Source: Proteobacteria bacterium 005FR1
GTDB taxonomy: Bacteria; Pseudomonadota; Gammaproteobacteria; Pseudomonadales; Cellvibrionaceae
NCBI GenBank assembly: GCA_026192395.1
Contig: WACF01000001.1
Span: 1,796,309 to 1,860,308, forward strand
Length of the DNA stretch: 64,000 bases
Reading direction: 5' to 3'
Positions 36,765-46,788 of this stretch are shown one piece after another. Each line of letters starts with the position of its first letter. Positions within the stretch are counted from its first letter, which is position 1. Below the pieces are notes generated by a model. It saw only the letters and a list, made by a program, of their open reading frames with translations, was not told where the DNA came from and made no database searches. A program made the translations under genes and the position numbers.

Positions 36765-37277
36765 CTAGGCGGTTTCGGCTCGCATCTGCCGCTTCTTGGC
36801 AACGTGATCAAGGCCCGTTCCGTAATAGGCAAAAGCCATGAATACTGCCTGCAGCGGGATACGACCCCAGAGATACCAGGGATCAGTTTCAAAGCTTGGC
36901 ACATTGCCGGGCACGGTCCAGCCGTAGATATTAAAAGGCAGTACCAGCGCTAGATAACCGACGATCACCGCCCCGGTGAGCTTTTCGAAACGCGGCCACC
37001 ACAAACCGATCACGAACAACACTTCCAGTGCGCCAGTAGCATAACTCCAGAAGTACGGGAAAGGGATAAACTCTGGGATTAGCGCAACAACTCCCTCGGC
37101 GGCAATGAAATGCCCCCAGATACCGATGTAGAGAAAAAGCAGTGAAAGTGAGGCCTTGAACGCGAGAGCCCAGCGAAATCTGAACCGGCCACTCAGTCGG
37201 CTGAGAACATAGAAACACAGGCCGAACATAAGTGTCGGCACAAGGACGGTAAGAAACTGACTGATAACACTGCTCAT
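36765..37277 (-). CDS. DoxX-like membrane protein
   Basis: The 170-residue protein has four to five membrane helices (about 7-25, 38-57, 72-92, 102-118, 140-155) with the DoxX-type pattern FKASLSLLFLYIGIWGHF, PYFWSYATGALEVLFVIGLW and RFEKLTGAVIVGYLALVLPF. DoxX relatives are quinone-associated or of unknown function; role not predictable. The start MSSVISQFLTVLVP is chosen because upstream codons are low quality; the ribosome-binding site is weak. A fragment of its 3' end is found at 32569-32733. Confidence 0.75.
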   Translation of the reverse strand: MSSVISQFLTVLVPTLMFGLCFYVLSRLSGRFRFRWALAFKASLSLLFLYIGIWGHFIAAEGVVALIPEFIPFPYFWSYATGALEVLFVIGLWWPRFEKLTGAVIVGYLALVLPFNIYGWTVPGNVPSFETDPWYLWGRIPLQAVFMAFAYYGTGLDHVAKKRQMRAETA

Positions 37278-37450
37278 CGCTGGACTCTGGGGGTGGAAAG
37301 CTGACTGGACGAACCGGAATTGTACGGCAGGCCCGCCAAACCGACCATCTGAAAGTCGCTTTTTTGATGACCTTCTGGAAAAACGCCTGCCCGCACTGGT
37401 TCGCCCGCCGCGCTTAACACCATTTATTCCACGGACAAACAGCCATTGCT

Positions 37451-38060
37451 TCAAGCGCGGGATCGCGTGATCCGTTCGTTTTTCAGCAGATAAGCAATCA
37501 GTCGCTCGATGCACTCGTTCACCGATGCGCGCGAGGTATCCAGTCGAATGTCCGGTTGTTCAGGGGCCTCATAGCGCGAACCAATACCGGTGAAATTTCC
37601 GATTATGCCGGCCCTTGCCTTTGCGTAGAGGCCTTTCGGGTCTCGCTGCTCGCAGGTGGTCAATGGCGTATCCATGGAAGACTTCGATGAACTCGCCAGC
37701 GGGAAACAGATTTCTGACCAGCTGACGGTCGCTGGCGAAAGGCGAAATGAAAGCGCAGATCACGATCAAACCGGCATCCGTTAGCAGCTTGCCGACTTCG
37801 CCAACGCGTCGAATGTTCTCAGTACGGTCGCGGGGCAGAAAAACCGAGGTCTCTACTCAGACCATGACGAACGTTATCGCCGTCGAGCAGGAAGGTGTGA
37901 TAGCCACGCTCATGCAAAGTGACATCCAAAGCGTTGGCAATGGTCGATTTACCCGAGCCGCTAGTTTGGTGGTGAGCGATGTGGCTTCCGCCACAAAAAC
38001 GGCCTGGCAGATCGTAAACATGCCGTGAACGAGTCAAGCCCGTTAGCACCACCTGCAAGA
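37451..38060 (-). pseudogene. cysC: Degraded adenylylsulfate (APS) kinase gene
   Basis: CysC phosphorylates APS to PAPS in sulfate assimilation. The minus strand encodes, in the right order but three frames, [20 protein letters not shown] plus [21 protein letters not shown], then [20 protein letters not shown] and [10 protein letters not shown], then [20 protein letters not shown] and [20 protein letters not shown]. One frameshift follows DLGF, another follows EFIEVF, and the N-terminal part before the P-loop is unrecognisable. It cannot make active enzyme. No other sulfate assimilation gene is nearby. Confidence 0.88.
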
Positions 38061-38200
38061 TATCGATGGGACCAGTGGTTCCAGGATTCGAGAACCGGCG
38101 TTACTCCGGAAGCGGTGTCGGCTTGCGGGGGTATCAAAGTGGTGCCGGCAGAGTCTCGAGGGACGGGCAAACACGAGGTTCGCCCTGGTCGGTCAGGTGA

Positions 38201-39316
38201 TTAGCCGATCGCTTGCATCGGTGGCAAACAGGCGTAACCCAGCGCTTCGGCCACGGCTTGTGACGTGATGTGACCCTCGTGAACATTGAGCCCGTTGAGC
38301 AGATGGCGATTGTCTCTCAGAGCGTTGAGCACACCTGCATTGGCCAGTTGCATGGCGTAGGGCAAGGTGGCGTTGGTCAGTGCCAGGGTCGAGGTACGCG
38401 CAACGGCACCCGGCATGTTGGCAACGCAGTAATGGACGATGCCGTCCACTTCATAAATAGGATCCTGGTGGGTCGTCGGACGACTGGTTTCGAAACAGCC
38501 ACCCTGGTCGATGGCAACGTCCACCAGCACAGCACCGGGTTTCATGATCGAGAGCATCTCGCGCGTGACCAGCTTGGGTGCCGCTGCACCCGGAATCAGA
38601 ACGGCCCCGATTACCAGGTCGGCTGAGCGCAGGCAGCGTTCGACGGCGTCCGTGGTGGAGAAGATCGTTTTCATACGGCCGCTATACAACTCGTCGATGT
38701 ATTTCAGCCTCGGCAAACTGCGATCGAGAATGGTGACCTGAGCTCCCAGACCGCAGGCCATGCGCGCAGCATTCAAGCCGACAACACCACCACCGAGCAC
38801 CACAACATCGGCCGGCTCCACGCCGGGCACACCGCCCAGTAGCACACCTGCGCCGCCACGGGCCTTTTCCAGGCACCATGCGCCTTCCTGTATGGCCATG
38901 CGCCCGGCGACTTCCGACATGGGCGCCAGCAGGGGGAGCCCGCCTCTGTCGTCGGTGACGGTTTCATAGGCGATGCATGTTGCTCCGGACTCGACCAGCA
39001 GCGCTGTCTGCTCCGGATCCGGCGCCAGGTGCAGATAGGTAAACAAGGTCTGTCCTTTGCTCAACTGGCGGCACTCGGAGGGCTGAGGCTCTTTGACCTT
39101 CAGGATCATTTCCGCCTCTTCGAAGACAGTTTCAGCCTTGTCGACGATGGCTGCCCCCATCTGGCGGTACAGATCATCGCCGAAGCCGCTTCCCTCGCCA
39201 GCGCCGGTTTCCACGAGGATGGTATGTCCCTGGATGCCGAGCTCTCGCACCCCGGCCGGGCTCATTCCGACCCGGTATTCATGATTTTTGATTTCTTTGG
39301 GTATGCCGATTATCAC
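38201..39316 (-). CDS. ald: Alanine dehydrogenase
   Basis: Ald oxidatively deaminates L-alanine to pyruvate with NAD+. The 371-residue protein has the N-terminal signature [18 protein letters not shown], with Arg15 and Lys near 74 (ILKVKEPQ) for pyruvate binding, catalytic His near 96 ([10 protein letters not shown]), the Rossmann segment [21 protein letters not shown] near 170-190, DRSLPRL as the NAD-specific acidic end, and [20 protein letters not shown]. It is divergent from an Lrp-type regulator, which likely controls it. Confidence 0.96.
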   Translation of the reverse strand: MIIGIPKEIKNHEYRVGMSPAGVRELGIQGHTILVETGAGEGSGFGDDLYRQMGAAIVDKAETVFEEAEMILKVKEPQPSECRQLSKGQTLFTYLHLAPDPEQTALLVESGATCIAYETVTDDRGGLPLLAPMSEVAGRMAIQEGAWCLEKARGGAGVLLGGVPGVEPADVVVLGGGVVGLNAARMACGLGAQVTILDRSLPRLKYIDELYSGRMKTIFSTTDAVERCLRSADLVIGAVLIPGAAAPKLVTREMLSIMKPGAVLVDVAIDQGGCFETSRPTTHQDPIYEVDGIVHYCVANMPGAVARTSTLALTNATLPYAMQLANAGVLNALRDNRHLLNGLNVHEGHITSQAVAEALGYACLPPMQAIG

Positions 39317-39461
39317 CTGCCGACTCCTTCTTCTTTGGTGGCTTTGATGGCGTCGAGTATAAGAAGGGGCCGCGAGAAATGTTTTTTATTTGGACACTTA
39401 ATCAGTTATATTTTTGGCGCTCAGGCGTGTCATCAGAATAATTTGCTGCGGATAAGCACTC
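39317..39461. promoter_or_regulatory. Divergent ald/lrp-type control region
   Basis: The 145-bp gap is AT-rich (for example ttttttatttggacacttaatcagt), unlike its surroundings. Lrp/AsnC proteins commonly bind such regions between their own gene and a divergent amino-acid gene, so it probably holds both promoters and the regulator's sites. No exact operator is defined. Confidence 0.5.
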
Positions 39462-39968
39462 ATGCAGAAATTGCAATTAACCAGGATCGATCTTCACATT
39501 TTGCGGGAGTTGCAAAGAGATGGACGCATAACTTATTCCGCCCTGGGCGAGAAGGTGGGGCTCAGTACCTCACCCTGCATGGAGCGGGTCAAGAAGATGG
39601 AGCGCGCAGGCATTATCCGCGGCTACAGTGCCCAAGTCGACGCGTCACGCCTAAATGCAGGTCTGGTCGTGTTTGTAGAAATCTCTCTCGAGCGGAAATC
39701 CCACGACCTGTTCCGGCAGTTCAAAGAGCGCGCCGCCGAGCTGGAACAGGTGCAGGAGTGCTTCCTCGTGTCCGGCGACTTTGATTACCTGATCAAAGCC
39801 CGGGTTGCCGATATGGACGAATACCGTAAATTTTTGGGCGATACTTTGTTGAGTTTACCGGGTGTTCGTGAGTCCGCGAGTTATGTAGTGATGGAAGAGA
39901 TAAAAGACACCCAGATCGTCAGTGTTAACCGAACACTGAGCTTGTTAACCGCACATGTGCCAGGATAG
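39462..39968 (+). CDS. Lrp/AsnC family transcriptional regulator
   Basis: The 168-residue protein has an N-terminal helix-turn-helix (about 8-60: DLHILRELQRDGRITYSAL, GEKVGLSTSPCMERVKKME) and a C-terminal RAM ligand-binding domain (about 70-150: VVFVEISLERKSHD, ECFLVSGDFDYLIKARV, SYVVMEEIKDT). The divergent position beside ald suggests it senses alanine or another amino acid and regulates ald, as in other ald-lrp pairs. It resembles Lrp itself and DadR/BkdR-type activators; specificity not resolved. Confidence 0.92.
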   Translation: MQKLQLTRIDLHILRELQRDGRITYSALGEKVGLSTSPCMERVKKMERAGIIRGYSAQVDASRLNAGLVVFVEISLERKSHDLFRQFKERAAELEQVQECFLVSGDFDYLIKARVADMDEYRKFLGDTLLSLPGVRESASYVVMEEIKDTQIVSVNRTLSLLTAHVPG

Positions 39969-40073
39969 CGCAGTTCAACTTCCCGCGGCGGCTGACGCTC
40001 CCAAGGTCAGCAGGACGACGCATTAGAGCACTTCGAGCGGTAATTGTGTTCGGTTTACTGGGAGTGAATGCAA

Positions 40074-41617
40074 TCAGGTCGCCGTGGCGAGCACATCCTG
40101 CACGGTACCAAAGTCGACCGGTTTCACCAGGTGGTGATCGAATCCCGCTTCGTTCGAGCGCTGTCGATCCTTCTCCTCGCCCCACCCGCTGATGGCGATC
40201 AGCAGGACCTTTTTTCCCCAAAGGTGACGGCGAATTCGCCGAGCCACTTCATAACCGTTGAGCAAGGGCATGCCGATATCGAGGAAGATCACGTCGGGCC
40301 TGAAGTCTTCCGCAAGCTCGAGGGCGGTTTTTCCATCGAAGGCGCTACGCGTCTCATTGCCGGTCAGATCAAGCAAAGTCGCCGCCGGACAATGTCGCGA
40401 CCCGTCGTCCGTTGTCGGGTGTCTGCCTCGCCGACAGGTGGCCGCGCAACCGGCAGCTGGACTACAAATGCCGCTCCCCGATTCGGTCCCTCGCTGGCGA
40501 CCTCCACCGTGCCACCATGGAGTTCCACGAGACCTTTGACCAACGACAAGCCGATGCCAAGTCCACCGAGGCTGCGTTCCAGGGGTGGGGCCGCCTGACT
40601 GAACATCTCGAACAAGCGCGGCAGTTTGTCAGCTGAAATGCCAATCCCGTCGTCTTTGATGCTGACCAGTACCCAATCCTCACCGGGCTCGACGTCAAGC
40701 CAGATATGACCACCTGGACCGGTGAACTTTGCAGCATTGTTCAGTAGATTGGCAAACACCTGGACCAACCTCATCAGATCGGCGTCGACATAGCGATCGC
40801 TTGGCAAAGGCCCAAGGTGCAGCTCGTTCTTACGCTCGCGTATGAAGTTTTCGCTCACCTCAACGGCCTGAGCGACGGCCTCGCCGATCGGCACCCGTTG
40901 TTTTCGAAGCAGGAGCTTGCCGTGCCGGATCCGGCTGGTATCGAGAAGGTCGTTGATCAGCAAGACCATGTGCTCGAGCTGGCGGTCCATGCTATCCATA
41001 GCCTGCTCTGCGCGTTGGGAATCTCCTGCGGGCAGCAAGCGCAGCAGCTCAAGATTGTTACGCAGCGGGGTCAGGGGGTTGCGGAGTTCGTGAGCAAGGA
41101 TAGCGAGAAATTCGTCTTTCCGGCGGTCGGCTTCCCTGAGCATCTTCTGCTCCTCCTTACGCTCGGTGATATCCATATCGATGCCGTGGATTCGTAACGC
41201 GCCGCCACGCTCATCTCGCTCGATGCTTCCCTTGTTAAGAATCCAACGAACGCCCTTTTCGGGGTGGATGATGCGGAACTCCCTTTCGAAATCGGTAGCT
41301 TCCGAGTACAACCGGGTTTCGAGATCTGCAACCACCCAGCGCCGGTCTTCCGGGTGAAGACTGATTATCCAGCGCTCAAAAGAGGGGGCTTGGGTCTCGT
41401 TGAAACCGTATAGCCTGTCGAGCTGTTCGTTCCAGTGGGTCGTCCCGTCCTTCACGTCGATGACCCACGCGCCTGCATTCGCTCCCCGTAAGGCCAATCG
41501 CAGCAGCTTTTCACTGCCACGCACAACCTGCTCGTCGGGGTCGCCCCGCTGGTCGGAGCCCGTCCCGCCGAAAATCGGGTTTTGCAGAAGTCTGCGCAAG
41601 GAATTACCAAGGTGCAT
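40074..41617 (-). pseudogene. Hybrid histidine kinase with frameshifted receiver domain
   Basis: The first reading frame (41617 to 40364) encodes a PAS domain (about 40-165, AWVIDVKDGTTHWNEQLDRL to IHGIDMDITERK), HisKA with the His in FLAILAHELRNPLTPLRNN, and a complete HATPase (GIGISADKLPRLFEMF, GLGIGLSLVKGL). A receiver domain (phospho-acceptor in DVIFLDIGMPLLNGYE) continues in another frame at 40376-40074, but its first strand with the acidic pair is missing or garbled. The paralogue at 54859 has both in one frame. The kinase part may still be made. ATG at 41617 has GGGGA upstream. Confidence 0.8.
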
Positions 41618-41966
41618 CGACTTAGTCCCCACATAACGGCGAAGCTGTGACTCGACCGTCACCTCTTACGCCAAGGTATATGTCAACGTTAGTGAATGAT
41701 GGCCGCGCTTTCAATGCGGCTGTGGGTTGGAAGTGCTCGCGGCTCGCGCTGGGGTGAACCGGTCCGAAGGAACGTTATACGTCAACAAGCACGGGGCGGA
41801 TCACTTAGGAAGAGAAGAGCGGAAATAAAGGGCGGCAGGCGCCGTCGCGTTCGCGCTGCAGTCTGCCCGCAACGGTACGGGAATGCTTGGCCTCGTCGCG
41901 AGGGATGGCATGGATCGGGATGAGCAAAGTCACGGACGTGCCACCCGAGAAAGAAGTGTAGTGCGG
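41618..41966. other. Gene-free stretch
   Basis: The 349 bp between the hybrid kinase start and the end of the PhyH-like gene should contain the kinase promoter. I see no recognisable gene or repeat. Confidence 0.4.
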
Positions 41967-42971
41967 TCAAAGAACCGGTTCCCTCGTCAGTTCTGTCGCG
42001 CGGACTGTCTCCACCAGTCGGGCTGTCCGTGCGAACTGTTCTTTGCTACCCCGGCCTTGGGTGAGTATTCCACGATGCGAGAGGTAGGTTAGCTTCAACA
42101 GAGCGCGGCGTTTCTCCTTGCCGGGTTGCCGTCGATGATATGCCTCGGTGTTTTCGAAAAAGATCGTTCCTGCCGGCCCCAGCACCGCTTGCAATGACGG
42201 GCCGAAGCGGCGTTGCGCCTCTTCGTCGCTGATCCGCCTTCTCAGCAGACCCTTCACTCCCCTCCGACGGTGACTTCCTTTGGCTACCAGGTGATAGGAT
42301 TTATCGGAGGTGATGTCATTGAGATATACGAATACGCATAGCGATTCCCAGCCCGGGTAATCGATGTGAAATTCATGCAGACCTTTCGGGTCGAAACTTT
42401 CATCCGAGCTGATGTCCAGCGTCGCTCCGATCAGCTCAGGCTCGCACCTGAAATAGCTTCGGAGTACATTCCTTATCGCGACATCTTCCGAGAGGCGTCG
42501 CACATCATCATCGATACGATGCATGTCCTGGTATTCGCCGGCTGGCAATCGCTCGGCCAGTATTCGCAGGCGATCCGTCATGTCTCTGGGGAGCGCGCCC
42601 TCGATGGCGATGCTGTTTCGATGAATTTCTTCGGCAATCGCGATCGGGTCGAGTATACCGGTCAGAACAGAATCATCGATCGTGTTCAGTGGCGCGGCCG
42701 GTCTCAGCTGTCTGATCAGGAAACGGGGAATCACTCGCCAGGGGCCCAGCACCATAATCGCGCGGAGATCGCGGGCAAGTGGAAGCAGGCCCGTCCTCTT
42801 CAGGGTCCGCCGGAGCGCGATCACCAGCCACACCAGGCCATCATTCGTCGCAGTCTTTTCGACTCTGGCGCTCTGGGCGATGCCAGCTTCCTGGTACTCT
42901 GTGTCGGCGGTGACCGCGCCACTTTCGACGCTGTCTTCGCAGAGGGGATCGACAAACGACGAGGGTGGCAT
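41967..42971 (-). CDS. PhyH-like Fe(II)/2-oxoglutarate dioxygenase family protein
   Basis: The 334-residue product has a C-terminal half resembling phytanoyl-CoA dioxygenase-type enzymes: HEFHIDYPGWESLCVFVYL with the metal His-x-Asp, DKSYHLVAKGSHRRRG, and the distal His in NTEAYHRRQPGKEKRRALL with Arg residues that could bind 2-oxoglutarate. The N-terminal 100 residues are not recognised. The start at MPPSSFVD follows an excellent GAGGAGGAAAGGA; the frame extends 9 codons upstream to a TTG. Substrate unknown; neighbours give no clear pathway. Confidence 0.65.
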   Translation of the reverse strand: MPPSSFVDPLCEDSVESGAVTADTEYQEAGIAQSARVEKTATNDGLVWLVIALRRTLKRTGLLPLARDLRAIMVLGPWRVIPRFLIRQLRPAAPLNTIDDSVLTGILDPIAIAEEIHRNSIAIEGALPRDMTDRLRILAERLPAGEYQDMHRIDDDVRRLSEDVAIRNVLRSYFRCEPELIGATLDISSDESFDPKGLHEFHIDYPGWESLCVFVYLNDITSDKSYHLVAKGSHRRRGVKGLLRRRISDEEAQRRFGPSLQAVLGPAGTIFFENTEAYHRRQPGKEKRRALLKLTYLSHRGILTQGRGSKEQFARTARLVETVRATELTREPVL

Positions 42972-43351
42972 TCCTTTCCTCCTCAGCTCCTGGATCAAGA
43001 TCTAGGCGGGTGTGCGGATCGAATTAATGAAATCAGCTGAACGCTGGAATTGCGTTCGCTGGTTTATACGCGTTCGTCGTAATGCAAGCTGACGGAAAAC
43101 AGGAAGTCCGCAGTGCTCTATTTATAGCTATCTACACCGTCACTCTCTGCACGCGGGAAAATGACATCTCCGTCCCGCTATCTGATGCTCTGCCGTTTCG
43201 TCGGTTCCCGAAGTCAGTTGTACGAGATGCCGATAAATCGAGTGGCGGGCGCCAACTCATGAATAGTAAGCTGGCTCGCCGATTGCTGACACTCTCGTCG
43301 ATGTCGGCAATTGGCATGACGCTAGCGGCATACCTGCGCCCAGAGGACCCG
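42972..43351. other. Upstream region of ackA
   Basis: This 380-bp gap between divergent genes should hold the promoters of the PhyH-like gene and of ackA-pta. The ackA frame is open through most of it, but that part lacks family resemblance. I see no specific operator. Confidence 0.4.
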
Positions 43352-44527
43352 ATGGAAACAGCCCTTGTTATCAACTGCGGGAGTTCGTCGCTCAAAATTG
43401 CGGTGTTCGATGGAACCTTGCAAAGAGTCGCCTCTGCCCTCGCTGAGCGCCTTGGCAGCGAGGAAGCTCTCGCCCGGGTAAATGGCACACTTTCAGTTAT
43501 TCTGCCCTCCGGCGCCTCCCACGGCGACGCCCTGCGCCGCATTGTGGACAGTTTCCGTCAGCAAGGGATACTCGACCGGACGCCAACCGTGATTGGCCAC
43601 AGAGTCGTACATGGTGGAGAAGCTTTCCGGCAGGCCTCGCGTATAGATGCCCAGGTGGCCGGGGCAATTGCCGACTGCGCTGAACTCGCTCCTTTGCACA
43701 ACCCTGTCAATCAGCTGGGAATCGAAGCCGCCGCCGCGCTGTTTCCCGATGTCCCTCAGGTTGCCGTTTTCGACACTGCGTTCCACCAGACACTGCCCGA
43801 GCGGGCTTACCTCTATGCGATACCGATGCGCCTCTATGAACAATGGGGGGTGCGTCGCTACGGCTTTCATGGCACCAGCCATAGCTATATGGCGAGCCGC
43901 ACCGCCGAGATTCTCGGCAAATCGCTGGAAGAAACCTCACTCATCTCCGCGCATCTCGGCAACGGCTGCAGCATTACTGCCATTTCGCGAGGAAAGAGTG
44001 TCGACACCAGCATGGGGCTGACGCCACTGGAGGGGCTGGTGATGGGAACCCGCAGCGGCGATGTGGACCCGGGCCTGTTCGACTTTTTAAAGGGAAAAGG
44101 TCTGGACGCGGAAGAAGTACATCGAATTCTGAACAACGAAAGCGGTTTGCTGGGAATCTCCGGAGAAACCAATGACATGCGCCACCTTGGCGAACTCGCA
44201 GCGCAAGGTCATCGGCGCGCGGATCTGGCTATTAAAATCTTCTGCTTTCGTCTGGCGAAATATATCGCGGCCATGACCGCCTCGCTGACAGAACTGGATG
44301 CGCTGGTTTTTACTGGCGGCATCGGTGAAAACAGTGCGCAGGTACGTGCCCGGACCGTTTCCCATCTGAGGCTGCTCGGCTTTGCGGTGGACGATCAGCG
44401 CAACGCCAGACGCGGTGAAGATGGCCGGGCGATTCACAGCGACCGCAGCCGCTTTCCGATCCTGGTGGTACCCACGGATGAAGAGCGGGTTATCGCGAGG
44501 GAAGCGCTGGCGATAGCCCGGAACTGA
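43352..44527 (+). CDS. ackA: Acetate kinase
   Basis: AckA interconverts acetyl phosphate and ADP with acetate and ATP. The 391-residue protein has the ASKHA signature LVINCGSSSLK at 5-15, IGHRVVHGGE near 85, the catalytic region FHGTSHSYMASRTAE near 175 and LGNGCSITAI near 208, and FTGGIGENSAQVR near 320. AGAGGA lies 4 bases before the ATG; the frame opens 90 codons earlier without homology. pta follows 15 bp downstream, so both are in one operon for acetate/acetyl-CoA interchange. Confidence 0.95.
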   Translation: METALVINCGSSSLKIAVFDGTLQRVASALAERLGSEEALARVNGTLSVILPSGASHGDALRRIVDSFRQQGILDRTPTVIGHRVVHGGEAFRQASRIDAQVAGAIADCAELAPLHNPVNQLGIEAAAALFPDVPQVAVFDTAFHQTLPERAYLYAIPMRLYEQWGVRRYGFHGTSHSYMASRTAEILGKSLEETSLISAHLGNGCSITAISRGKSVDTSMGLTPLEGLVMGTRSGDVDPGLFDFLKGKGLDAEEVHRILNNESGLLGISGETNDMRHLGELAAQGHRRADLAIKIFCFRLAKYIAAMTASLTELDALVFTGGIGENSAQVRARTVSHLRLLGFAVDDQRNARRGEDGRAIHSDRSRFPILVVPTDEERVIAREALAIARN

Positions 44528-44542
44528 ACAGGAAAACAGGTC

Positions 44543-46702
44543 ATGGCAAAAAATCTTCTCGTCGTAGCAACATCCCGAGACTCGGGGCTGACTTCCGTGT
44601 GCCTGGGCTTGTTGCGCGCACTGGAACGCGTCGGAGTGCGCGTCGGCTTCTACAAACCTTTCAGCCACTTTGAACACCCGGGCGAAGCACTGCACAGCCA
44701 GGGCAAGGACTCCTCAGTGGCATTTGTGCGTGAACTGAGTGCGCTCGATCCGCCCGAACCAATGGCGCTGCGCGAGGCGCAACAGCTGCTCAATCGCGGC
44801 AAGTCGGACCAGCTGATGGAGCAGGTGGTCGGCGACTACCAGCGGGTCGCCAAAAAGTCGGACGTTGTCATCGTCGAAGCCCTGGCGCCGGACTCTGGAG
44901 AAACTTATTTGGCGCGGCTCAATGTGGAGATTGCCCGCAACCTGGGATCTGAAATCGTCTTGCTGAGTACGCCCCGGCACCGGTCGGTGCACGAAGTGGA
45001 TGAGGAACTGGAATTTACCGCCCGTCTGTTCGCCGGCCGCAGCAGTGCCGACGCCTCCAACGTGGTCGGCGCGGTGCTCAATAAGGTGGGCGAACCGCGG
45101 GTGCAAGTGCAGGAACTTCGGCCCGATGCAACAAAGGCCGAGCCGGAGCCCGACTATGCCTCGGAGTGTGCATCGTTCAGAGAGGGCCGCTATCGCTTAC
45201 TGGCCTGTATTCCCTGGCAGGCGGAGTTGCTGGCCCCACGGGTGTCGGACCTCGTGCGTGAACTCCATGTGCAGGTACTCAATGAAGGAGAGATGCTCAC
45301 CCGACGCATTCAGCGCGTTTCCGTCTCCGCACGAACCGTGCGCAATATGATCCATACCCTGCGCCCTGGCACCCTGCTGGTGACACCAGGTGATCGTGAA
45401 GACATTGTCATGGCCACCGCACTGACGGCCTTGAACGGTGTGCGGCTGGCGGGCCTGATGCTCACCGGCGGGCTGATGCCCGACGATCGGGTGGTGGAAT
45501 TGTGCCGTCGCGCGCTGGACACGGGTCTGCCAGTGCTGCGAACGGAAACCAACACCTATGAGACGGCGCGGCAACTTGCCAACTTGTCCACCGCCATTCC
45601 GGTTGACGATCCGGCGCGGATTGAGCAGGCGATGGAAGCCATCGCGACCCGCATCGATGCGGAATGGCTGCGCGACTATTTGAAGTTGCCGCGCCAGTCG
45701 CGACTCTCCCCGCCCGCCTTTCGCTACCTCATTTCCGAGCGTGCCCGCGAAGCGAACAAACGGATCCTGCTGCCGGAAGGAAATGAGCCGCGCACCATCG
45801 AAGCTGCGATTATTTGCCAACAGCGCGGGCTGGCCCGCTGTGTGCTGATCGGCGATCCCGCAGAAATTCGCGAGGTGGCTGCATCGCTCGGACTGGAGCT
45901 GCCGGACAGCATCGAGATCATCAATCCGGTGGAAGTTCGCAACGCCTACATCCAGCCCTTGATCGAGTTACGCAAACCGAAGGACGTGGCAGAGGCGATG
46001 GCGGAAGGCCTGCTGGAAGACAACGTGGTGCTGGGCACAGTGATGGTGGCCCTGGACGAGGCGGATGGCCTGGTATCGGGCGCCGTACACACCACCGCCA
46101 ATACCGTTCGACCCGCCTTGCAACTGATCAAGACCCATCAACAGGCGAAGTTGGTCTCCTCGGTTTTTTTCATGCTGCTGCCGGAACAGGTGCTGGTTTA
46201 TGGCGACTGCGCCATCAATCCTGATCCCAATGCCGAGCAGCTTGCGGACATTGCGATTCAAAGCGCGGATTCCGCCAAGGCCTTCGGCGTCGAACCTGTG
46301 GTGGCGATGATCAGCTACAGCACCGGCACATCAGGCAGTGGGGAGGAAGTGGAGAAAGTGCGCGAAGCCACGCGCATTGCGAAGGAAAGACGCCCCGACC
46401 TGCTCATCGACGGCCCACTGCAATACGATGCGGCGGCCATCGAAAGCGTCGCGCGCAGCAAAGCGCCAAACAGCCCGGTGGCAGGCAAGGCGACGGTGTT
46501 TATCTTCCCTGATCTGAATACCGGCAACACCACCTACAAGGCGGTTCAGCGCAGCGCCAACGTGGTCAGCGTCGGCCCCATGCTGCAGGGCCTGCGCAGG
46601 CCGGTGAACGATCTGTCACGAGGTGCGCTGGTGGACGACATCGTATATACCATTGCGATCACGGCCATCCAGGCGAAGCAGGTGGAAGACGCGAGCTTGT
46701 AA
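44543..46702 (+). CDS. pta: Phosphate acetyltransferase
   Basis: Pta converts acetyl-CoA and phosphate to acetyl phosphate. The 719-residue length is that of the long, class II enzymes: an N-terminal P-loop-related domain (LLVVATSRDSGLTSVCLGLL, about 4-25, with a degenerate P-loop), a DRTGG regulatory domain in the middle (about 230-340) and the catalytic C-terminal domain (about 395-715; ILLPEGNEPRTIEAA, GLVSGAVHTTANTVRPALQ, ISYSTGTSGSGEEVEKV, FPDLNTGNTTYK). It is downstream of ackA by 15 bp. Confidence 0.95.
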   Translation: MAKNLLVVATSRDSGLTSVCLGLLRALERVGVRVGFYKPFSHFEHPGEALHSQGKDSSVAFVRELSALDPPEPMALREAQQLLNRGKSDQLMEQVVGDYQRVAKKSDVVIVEALAPDSGETYLARLNVEIARNLGSEIVLLSTPRHRSVHEVDEELEFTARLFAGRSSADASNVVGAVLNKVGEPRVQVQELRPDATKAEPEPDYASECASFREGRYRLLACIPWQAELLAPRVSDLVRELHVQVLNEGEMLTRRIQRVSVSARTVRNMIHTLRPGTLLVTPGDREDIVMATALTALNGVRLAGLMLTGGLMPDDRVVELCRRALDTGLPVLRTETNTYETARQLANLSTAIPVDDPARIEQAMEAIATRIDAEWLRDYLKLPRQSRLSPPAFRYLISERAREANKRILLPEGNEPRTIEAAIICQQRGLARCVLIGDPAEIREVAASLGLELPDSIEIINPVEVRNAYIQPLIELRKPKDVAEAMAEGLLEDNVVLGTVMVALDEADGLVSGAVHTTANTVRPALQLIKTHQQAKLVSSVFFMLLPEQVLVYGDCAINPDPNAEQLADIAIQSADSAKAFGVEPVVAMISYSTGTSGSGEEVEKVREATRIAKERRPDLLIDGPLQYDAAAIESVARSKAPNSPVAGKATVFIFPDLNTGNTTYKAVQRSANVVSVGPMLQGLRRPVNDLSRGALVDDIVYTIAITAIQAKQVEDASL

Positions 46703-46788
46703 TAAGCCGGATGAGTGGATTTCGATATCGCACTGAATGCGATATTGCAGTATGTTTACGAATCCACTCTCTCCTGGAGCATCCAATC

